Positions 1-6,688 of a stretch of DNA of 64,000 nucleotides are shown here, one piece after another. The position numbers and the translations under genes are program-made. The DNA is taken from assembly GCA_028554795.2 (NCBI GenBank), contig JAPYKE020000516.1, forward strand, positions 1 through 64,000. The letters are read 5' to 3'. Positions within the stretch are counted from its first letter, which is position 1. Every line of letters starts with the position of its first letter. The stretch comes from Sinohyriopsis cumingii. Taxonomy: Eukaryota; Mollusca; Bivalvia; Unionida; Unionidae. Below the pieces are notes generated by a model. It was not told where the DNA came from. It saw nothing but the letters and a program-made list of their open reading frames with translations, and made no database searches.

Positions 1-251
1 TATAGTAATATATTCTAATTTAGTACATTGTCACTTGACTTTCCCTGTATACTGGTATGTAACTAATGTTTGCACCAATGATCCAAACCTCACTGCCTCA
101 ACATTGCACCTATAAACCTTTATGATACATAGTCTACCTGATTAGTTATTTAAGCTGTAAATGGTTAAATATGCTTCTAGAAACCTGATATATTTTTAGG
201 ATGAATTTATCCACTTTTAATGCATGGCCATTGCTTCACATTTCTGAGTGT
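1..251 (-). repeat. Inverted partial repeat unit at the left edge
   Basis: This stretch is the reverse complement of unit 1 positions 2977-3218 (unit offset about 2731-2972). It carries the class-B version of the diagnostic bases, as in the ends of units 2 and 4: CAGGTAGACTATG together with CTAAATTAG on the opposite strand. It is 251 nt long against 242 nt in the canonical copy. The nine extra bases are all small insertions, several of them duplications of a neighbouring base. Whether the opposite orientation continues to the left cannot be seen. Confidence 0.95.
246..251. other. Inversion junction with 6-bp microhomology
   Basis: GAGTGT is shared by both sides of the orientation switch. On the inverted side the canonical continuation would be GAGTGTCAC. 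On the forward side the canonical approach is TTTTTAAGAGTGTTGG. The switch therefore happens inside a 6-bp identity, as expected from microhomology-mediated joining, template switching or a chimeric read. Confidence 0.85.
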
Positions 252-274
252 TGGTTACCAATTATTAAGCTCAT

Positions 275-303
275 TGATTCAGTGGAATCAGATATCAGCT
301 GAT
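275..303. repeat. Cluster of three short dyad symmetries
   Basis: TGATTC-AGTG-GAATCA (275-290), GATATC (291-296) and ATCAGCTGAT (294-303) follow one another with slight overlap. The last contains the E-box CAGCTG. The cluster lies 24 bp from the inversion junction in unit 1 and recurs about 30 bp into every unit. Confidence 0.6.
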
Positions 304-787
304 GCTTCAATACCGCACTCTCTCAAAGTACCAAATTGAAATATGTTACCATACATAGGCATATTCATGATGAAAATAACATTTTGGGATATTATCAGTG
401 CACACAGCCCAGAAATGTGCCTTACAGATTCACTATAGGTACAATTGTCAGCCTATATGATGTACTGAATGTGAACTTTTGATCCCAAACATTCTAAAAT
501 GTATTGATATTTGTTCAGGTGGGATATGTAACCATGTTAAGATCACTTATACAAAGTTAAGTACAAATAATCTGTTTGAATATTTCTTATGTCATTTTTA
601 AAGTGTCAGTTAACAAATATTATTAGTAATTAATAATGCATGATAAAGCAAGATGGATCATTAGAATTCCCATAACATCATATTGGCCACAATGACACAC
701 TACACCAATCAATATCTTAACCAAACTGAACAATAAAATAGAATTCATTCTGTGTTCAACTTAACATCATTTTGCTCTTTTCTTACA

Positions 788-832
788 TCCAAGGGTAAAT
801 ATACCTGGGGAAAGCATATTTTATCCCTTGGA
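788..832. repeat. Imperfect hairpin, TCCAAGGG/CCCTTGGA
   Basis: The outer stem TCCAAGGG (788-795) pairs exactly with CCCTTGGA (825-832). Inside, TAAATAT can pair with ATATTTTA with single-base bulges, leaving a loop of about 13 nt containing ACCTGGGG. It is present in every copy at offset 542. It could be a fold in RNA or cruciform DNA; there is no proof of either. Confidence 0.6.
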
Positions 833-1194
833 CCTGTATTTCATTCACAGACAGTGTAAAATGATTAAGTAGAGAACTTGAGTAGGTTCTATTATAAAGT
901 TTTCATCACAGTCCTCTAACTAAATACCTTATAACTATGTTTATAAACAATTACTAAAGGCTATACAAGCAGATATGTGTTACTCAGGAAGTGACCTCAT
1001 CATAAACACATAAATTAACTGCTTGGAGCCGTAATAAATAGTCAGAATGGCCAATACAAAATATAATTTTGTCTTCATGTATTTAAAATGAAGGTCTCAT
1101 TTTGACTTACAAAAATATTTTCTTTGACAAAATGTGACAAATATCCAACATTGGAGCTTGTATATGGTGTAGGAATATATACATACTGATAACA

Positions 1195-1300
1195 TTTAAA
1201 ATCATTCCAAAAAATATTATATATGTGCATTTTGGGAGGAAACTTTATTAAAATTTTTAAATAAAAATTAATGTTTTACTTTTAATTTCATTCTTATATT
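1195..1300. other. Strongly AT-rich tract
   Basis: Runs such as TTAAAATTTTTAAATAAAAA make this one of the two most AT-rich parts of each unit (the other is 2120-2260 in unit 1). Such tracts resemble matrix-attachment or DNA-unwinding sequences, but composition alone cannot show that. Confidence 0.5.
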
Positions 1301-1479
1301 TTCAAAGTCAATATACCTAACATATTCAAATTTCATGTGTCTATCATTACTAATAAAGATTTTATACCAATTTAACTTTACTCAAATACTGCACTGACAG
1401 GATATAGAACACAATTAATTTTATTATATGTTCTCTACATTTGTTTCTCAGTACTGACCTTTCCACTGTGTGACAATCA

Positions 1480-1487
1480 ATGCAAAT
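1480..1487 (+). promoter_or_regulatory. Octamer ATGCAAAT
   Basis: This is an exact match to the POU-domain (Oct-1/Oct-2) octamer. It recurs at offset about 1234 in each unit. The motif is the distal element of vertebrate snRNA-type promoters, but I find no proximal sequence element or snRNA downstream. A chance match is possible in AT-rich DNA. Confidence 0.3.
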
Positions 1488-1507
1488 CATATGTTAATCT
1501 AAAATAC

Positions 1508-1650
1508 CTTCAAAGATGACTTCACGGTGAAGTTCTTGTCAAAGGTTGACCTGCTCTTTTTGAGATACTGGACTGTCAACATAGCAGCATGTAAACAGAA
1601 CACAGATTTCACTTCCGAATCATCACCAAGGCCTTATTACTCACTGAGCG
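1508..1650 (-). pseudogene. 143-bp exon-like block on the minus strand, unidentified
   Basis: On the minus strand a GT/pyrimidine-rich run ending in GCGACAG precedes the block and AAG|GTATTT follows it, both usable splice consensus sequences. The last ~40 codons in unit 1 are open and include EVKSVFCLHAAMLTVQYLKK and FDKNFTVKSSLK. All other copies I checked have six instead of five A residues in the middle and are frameshifted there; a double stop lies upstream. No family is recognised, and chance is a fair alternative. Confidence 0.2.
1519..1533. promoter_or_regulatory. 15-bp dyad ACTTCAC-G-GTGAAGT
   Basis: Perfect 7-bp arms surround one central base. The centre is G in most copies and A in the B' copies 6, 12, 13 and 14, so the arms stay intact while a CpG is lost. 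The nearby AGGTTGACCT (1543-1552) holds a nuclear-receptor-like half-site. Protein binding is not shown. Confidence 0.4.
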
Positions 1651-1871
1651 CTGTCGCCAAAATACACACAGACAACAACACCCTGAGCTCATATTATCAA
1701 GAATAACTGGTTACCTTTAAATCCCTACCAAAAATGCATAAATAAAACTCTTCTATCTCCACCAAAATAAGAGAGGAACAAATATTCTAAAAATAGACTA
1801 GAAATACATTCGTGGGTACTGAACTGGAAGTATTAATTGTGATGTAATTCCTGACAGGCTCCATGTTTTAA

Positions 1872-2063
1872 GCCAATTTTAGTCAAACTTTTATATTTGC
1901 ATGCTATACCTATTTCAACTTTATACATGAAGTCTTTTTGAAATTCCTTGCAAACAAAACATGTGACACCTGTCAGAAAGTATGTAGTGCTGGTGTTCCA
2001 CAGGGTGCAAGGTCTAGTCCAAGTGCTCTTGAGAAGCCAAAACTAAATTTGCTATATCTTCCT
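1872..2063 (+). pseudogene. Possible relic of a LINE reverse-transcriptase fragment (GVPQG motif)
   Basis: A 64-codon open stretch without a start codon contains FLANK, then SAGVPQGARSSP at about residues 39-50, then NLLYLP just before a stop. In CR1/L2/jockey-type reverse transcriptases a basic stretch precedes GVPQG, a proline follows it four residues after the second glycine, and an N-L-Y-x-L-P-like run comes soon after. The order and the spacing to that proline fit. In class B and B' copies Ser becomes Ile (CIAGVPQG). GVPQG recurs at offset about 1746 in each unit. No YADD motif or other domain is found, so this is at most a decayed scrap. Chance resemblance cannot be excluded. Confidence 0.4.
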
Positions 2064-2666
2064 TAATTATAGAAATTTTTCAATGCAGTCAAAACCAAAT
2101 TATAATACAAGACAAGCCCTGTCTGAAAATATGTTTGAAATTTAGCAATATTGATAAATTAAATTTTAATCGCAATTTAAATAAACATTTAAATTTTAAA
2201 AAGTAAACTGTTATTGAAAACTTAATTGTTTATACAAGTTTTAAAACACAGATTGACAAATTTTAGACAGAAAAGTTGACTAATGAATGGTATTTAAAAC
2301 AAATGGTAGTCTGGGTTTGTACAACTGATAACATTTTTCCCAGGGATAGTAAAACAACATAGCTCATAGTGATTTTGGCAGTAAACCGCTATATGCCTGT
2401 CCAGATATATTGGTGTACACACTAAAGAAACAATGCCAGGTACTATGTTCCACATTTATTGTGTCAGGTACTTAGGCAGTTGTTTCCATAACTAATAGCA
2501 CATTCAGATTTAAAGTTCTGATGGGACCACTACCATGTTTTATAGCAAAAATGCATTCCATTTCAATGTCGATAACTACAAAAGGTGACAATGGGATAGG
2601 AAAATAGCTTCTAGGGAGGCTCTACCTTACTAAAAAATGGTGCTGATCTCTCTCGTGAAGACCTAA

Positions 2667-2719
2667 GCCAAGTCTCTGAGGTGCTATATATCAGTGTGGT
2701 GATATAAACTAGTCTTGGC
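2667..2719. repeat. Two-part hairpin in the GC-richer block
   Basis: The inner stem TATATCA (2687-2693) pairs perfectly with TGATATA (2700-2706) over a 6-nt loop, GTGTGG. The outer GCCAAG (2667-2672) can pair with CTTGGC (2714-2719). I see these arms unchanged in all copies I compared. Confidence 0.55.
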
Positions 2720-2725
2720 CACTTA

Positions 2726-2896
2726 TGGCAGTACACTGCACATGCCCTTATAAAACCTTGCTATCACCGCCGGACTATTGGAGAGCTTCCAAGCTGTTCC
2801 AACTCTAACACACTGTTCCAGATACCAGGCTAAACCGGAAAAGATACAATATGTTTCACTTAATTCTCGAAAACAGTAAGATCTAGGTAAATGAAG
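2726..2896 (-). pseudogene. 57-codon minus-strand open stretch, exon-like, unidentified
   Basis: A stop-free stretch on the minus strand runs between TAA codons and includes the residues ETYCIFSGLAWYLEQCVRVG. A pyrimidine-rich TTCATTTACCTAG could be an acceptor (exon from 2886) and GCAAG|GTTTTA a donor. The C to T change at ACCGG is synonymous, but TCTCAAAAAC in units 6 and 12 introduces a stop. I do not recognise a protein family. It may be a decayed exon or simply a chance frame. Confidence 0.2.
2749..2755 (+). promoter_or_regulatory. TATA-like box TATAAAA
   Basis: CCCTTATAAAACC sits in the GC-richer block at offset 2503, a favourable local setting for a Pol II TATA box. If used, transcription would start near 2780. 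No downstream gene is seen, and TATA-like words are common in AT-rich DNA, so this is only a candidate. Confidence 0.25.
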
Positions 2897-3191
2897 TTAA
2901 AATGTGTTAGATATGGTGATTTCAAGATAACATTAAGGTTGCAAGCATGGGGGAAAATATTAAACTTGACAGAGTGACACTCAGAAATGTGAAGCAATGG
3001 CCATGCATTAAAGTGATAAATTCATCCTAAAAATATATCAGGTTTCTAGAAGCATATTTAACCATTTACAGCTTAAATAACTAATCAAGTAGACTGTGTA
3101 TCATAAAGTTTAAGGCAATGTTGAGGCAGTGAGGTTTGATCATTGGTGCAAACATTAGTACATACCAGTATACAGGAAAGTCAAGTGACAA

Positions 3192-3492
3192 TGTACTAAA
3201 TTAGAATATATTACTATAAGCAATCTTATTCATGAGGGAAATAACAATTTTGCATATTGCAAGTGAATACAGCCAAATGTGGTCACACAGATCAACTATA
3301 GGTACCAATAAATCCTATATCATCAACTAAATGTGAAAATCTGATCCCCAAAACTTGTAAACAAGGATGGAAAATTGCATATGTGGGACATATACAATGT
3401 ACTTGTTAAGATCAAATGGGCAAACATAATTCAAATGATCTGTTTGAACATTTATAGTGTATTTTTAAGAGTGTTGGTTACCAATTATTAAG
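3192..3492 (+). repeat. Internal diverged direct repeat, block I (example at units 1/2)
   Basis: Block I and block II align along their length with shared words in the same order: ATTCATGA, AACTATAGGTAC against CACTATAGGTAC, TGATCCC followed by AAAC, GTTAAGATCA, ATCTGTTTGAA, TTTTTAA and GTGT..GTTA. The ATTCATGA words start at 3228 and 3586, a spacing of 358 bp. By eye the identity is roughly two thirds to three quarters. The pair recurs across every unit boundary. Confidence 0.85.
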
Positions 3493-3550
3493 CTCATTGA
3501 TTCAGTGGAATCAGATATCAGCTGATGCTTCAATACCGCACTCTCTCAAA

Positions 3551-3850
3551 GTACCAAATTGAAATATGTTACCATACATAGGCATATTCATGATGAAAAT
3601 AACATTTTGGGATATTTTCAGTGCACACAGCCAGAAATGTGCCTTACAGATTCACTATAGGTACAATTGTCAGCCTATATGATGTACTGAATGTGAACTT
3701 TTGATCCCAAACATTCTAAAATGTATTGATATTTGTTCAGGTGGGATATGTAACCATGTTAAGATCACTTATACAAAGTTAAGTACAAATAATCTGTTTG
3801 AATATTTCTTATGTCACTTTTAAAGTGTCAGTTAACAAATATTATTAGTA
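3551..3850 (+). repeat. Internal diverged direct repeat, block II (example in unit 2)
   Basis: This is the partner of block I in direct orientation at a spacing of about 355-358 bp. It begins near CAAATTGAAATATG, aligned with AAATTAGAATATATT of block I, and ends near GTTAACAAATATTATTAG, aligned with GTTACCAATTATTAAG. The unit boundary used here lies inside block I, so the phase of the unit is arbitrary. Confidence 0.85.
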
Positions 3851-5356
3851 ATTAATAATGCATGATAAAGCAAGATGGATCATTAGAATTCCCATAACAT
3901 CATATTGGCCACAATGACACACTACACCAATCAATATCTTAACCAAACTGAACAATAAAATAGAATTCATTCTGTGTTCAACTTAACATCATTTTGCTCT
4001 TTTCTTACATCCAAGGGTAAATATACCTGGGGAAAGCATATTTTATCCCTTGGACCTGTATTTCATTCACAGACAGTGTAAAATGATTAAGTAGAGAACT
4101 TGAGTAGGTTCTATTATAAAGTTTTCATCACAGTCCTCTAACTAAATACCTTATAACTATGTTTATAAACAATTACTAAAGGCTATACAAGCAGATATGT
4201 GTTACTCAGGAAGTGACCTCATCATAAACACAGAAATTAACTGCTTGGAGCCGTAATAAATAGTCTGAATGGCCAATACAAAATATAATTTTATCTTCAT
4301 GTATTTAAAATGAAGGTCTCATTTTGACTTACAAAAATATTTTCCCTGACAAAATGTGACAAATATCCAACATTGGAGCTATGGTGTAGGAATATATACA
4401 TACTGATAACATTTAATATCATTCCAAAAAATGTTATATATGTGCATTTTGGGAGGAAACTTTATTAAAATTTTTAAATAAAAATTAATTTTTTACTTTT
4501 AATTTCATTCTTATATTTTCAAAGTCAATATACCTAACATATTCAAATTTCATGTGTCTATCATTACTAATAAAGATTTTATACCAATTTAACTTTACTC
4601 CAATACTGCACTGACAGGATATAGAACACAATTAATTTTACTATATGTTCTCTACATTTGTTTCTCAGTACTGACCTTTCTACTGTGTGACAATCAATGC
4701 AAATCATATGTTAATCTAAAATACCTTCAAAGATGACTTCACGGTGAAGTTGTTGTCAAAGGTTGACCTGCTCTTTTTTGAGATACTGGACTGTCAACAT
4801 AGCAGCATGTAAACAGAACACAGATTTCACTTCCGAATCATCACCAAGGCCTTATTACTCACTGAGCGCTGTCGCCAAAATACACACAGACAACAACACC
4901 CTGAGCTCATATTATCAAGAATAAATGGTTACCTTTAAATCCCTACCAAAAATGCATAAATAAAACTCTTCTATCTCCACCAAAATAAGAGAGGAACAAA
5001 TATTCTAAAAATAGACTAGAAATACATTCGTGGGTACTGAACTGGAAGTATTAATTGTGATGTAATTCCTGACAGGCTCCATGTTTTAAGCCAATTTTAG
5101 TCAAACTTTTATATTTGCATGCTATACCTATTTCAACTTTATACATGAAGTCTTTTTGAAATTCCTTGCAAACAAAACATGTGACACTTGTCAGAAAGTA
5201 TGTATTGCTGGTGTTCCACAGGGTGCAAGGTCTAGTCCAAGTGCTCTTGAGAAGCCAAAACTAAATTTGCTATATCTTCCTTAATTATAGAAATTTTTCA
5301 ATGCAGTAAAAACCAAATTATAATACAAGACAAGCCCTGTCTGAAAATATGTTTGA

Positions 5357-5378
5357 AATTTATCAATATTGATAAATT
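5357..5378. repeat. Perfect 22-bp palindrome (unit 2)
   Basis: Each 11-base arm (AATTTATCAAT) is followed directly by its reverse complement without a spacer. All copies except class A have it. In units 1, 3, 5 and 11 one T to G change (TTAGCAATATT) breaks a single base pair. It lies at the edge of the AT-rich tract. Confidence 0.8.
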
Positions 5379-6688
5379 AAATTTTAATCGCAATTTAAAT
5401 AAACATTTAAATTTTAAAGAGTAAATTGTTATTGAAAACTTAAATTTTTATACAAGTTTTAAAACACAGATTGACAAATTTTAGACAGAAAAATTGACTA
5501 ATGAATGGTATTTAAAACAAATGGTAGTCTGGGTTTGTACAACTGATAACATTTTTCCCAGGGATAGTGAAACAACATAGCTCATAGTGATTTTGGCAGT
5601 AAACCGCTATATGCCTGTCCAGATACATATTGGTGTACACACTAAAGAAACAAAGCCAGGTACTATGTTCCACATTTATTGTGTCAGGTACTTAGGCAGT
5701 TGTTTCCATAACTAATAGCACATTCAGATTTAAAGTTCTGATGGGACCACTACCATGTTTTATAGCAAAAATGCATTCCATTTCAATGTCGATAACTACA
5801 AAAGGTGACAATGGGATAGGAAAATAGTTTCTAGGGAGGCTCTACCTTACTAAAAAATGGTGCTGATCTCTCTCGTGAAGACCTAAGCCAAGTCTCTGAG
5901 GTGCTATATATCAGTGTGGTGATATAAACTAGTCTTGGCCACTTATGGCAGTACACTGCACATGCCCTTATAAAACCTTGCTATCACCGCCGGACTATTG
6001 GAGAGCTTCCAAGCTGTTCCAACTCTAACACACTGTTCCAGATACCAGGCTAAACCGGAAAAGATACAATATGTTTCACTTAATTCTCGAAAACAGTAAG
6101 ATCTAGGTAAATGAAGTTAAAATGTGTTAGATATGGTGATTTCAAGATAACATTAAGGTTGCAAGCATGGGGGAAAATATTAAACTTGACAGAGTGACAC
6201 TCAGAAATGTGAAGCAATGGCCATGCATTAAAGTGATAAATTCATCCTAAAAATATATCAGGTTTCTAGAAGCATATTTAACCATTTACAGCTTAAATAA
6301 CTAATCAGGTAGACTATGTATCATAAAGTTTAAGGCAATGTTGAGGCAGTGAGGTTTGATCATTGGTGCAAACATTAGTACATACCAGTATACAGGAAAG
6401 TCAAGTGACAATGTACTAAATTAGAATATATTACTATAAGCAATCTTATTCATGAGGGAAATAACAATTTTGCATATTGCAAGTGAATACAGCCAAATGT
6501 GGTCACACAGATCAACTATAGGTACCAATAAATCCTATATCATCAACTAAATGTGAAAATCTGATCCCCAAAACTTGTAAACAAGGATGGAAAATTGCAT
6601 ATGTGGGACATATACAATGTACTTGTTAAGATCAAATGGGCAAACATAATTCAAATGATCTGTTTGAACATTTATAGTGTATTTTTAA

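Larger units (their letters stand above)
2520..2900. other. GC-richer, CpG-retaining block
   Basis: Six of the roughly 15 CpGs of the unit lie between 2568 and 2868. They occur in GTCGAT, CTCGTG, ACCGCC, GCCGGA, ACCGGA and CTCGAA. The block holds a hairpin (2667-2719), a TATA-like box (2749-2755) and the longest minus-strand open frame of the region. It looks different in composition from the AT-rich remainder and could be an inserted or formerly functional segment. Confidence 0.5.
246..3468 (+). repeat. Repeat unit 1, class A
   Basis: 3223 bp. Class A marks are GATATTATCAG near 390, CACATAAATT near 1008, AGTCAGAATGG near 1041, AATAGCTTCTAG near 2604 and AATCAAGTAGACTGTG near 3082. Private differences from the other A copies are one extra C at 408-410, a five-T instead of six-T run near 1557, and CTTAATTG instead of CTTAAATG near 2221. 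It serves here as the reference for sub-features; offsets are counted from 246. Confidence 0.97.
3469..6688 (+). repeat. Repeat unit 2, class B
   Basis: 3220 bp. Class B marks are GATATTTTCAG, ATGTCACTTTT, CACAGAAATT, TTCCCTGAC and a 5-bp loss that turns GAGCTTGTATATGG into GAGCTATGG near 4377. The end carries CAGGTAGACTATG. Unit 4 shows the same marks and the same length. The perfect 22-bp palindrome is at 5357-5378. Confidence 0.97.

Noticed and set aside
1-251. Terminal inverted repeat of a transposon
   Set aside because: The match is to an internal part of the satellite unit, with no element end, target-site duplication or transposase. An orientation switch explains it better.
2294-2455. 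53-codon ATG-started frame on the minus strand in class A copies
   Set aside because: Non-A copies have a 2-bp longer CAGATACATATTGG, which shifts the frame. No family resemblance and no conservation.
2432-2480. Minus-strand resemblance to the end of a MIR/L2-type element (CCTGACAC, AATAAATG, ACATAGTACCTGGCA)
   Set aside because: The words occur in a different order from what I would expect and the usual flanking parts are missing. Too weak to annotate without a repeat library.
2640-2740. Possible snRNA, tRNA, 5S RNA or hammerhead ribozyme in the GC-richer block
   Set aside because: CTGATCT lacks the CTGANGA core and a partner GAAA. No tRNA A/B boxes, 5S internal control region or Sm site in a suitable frame is visible.
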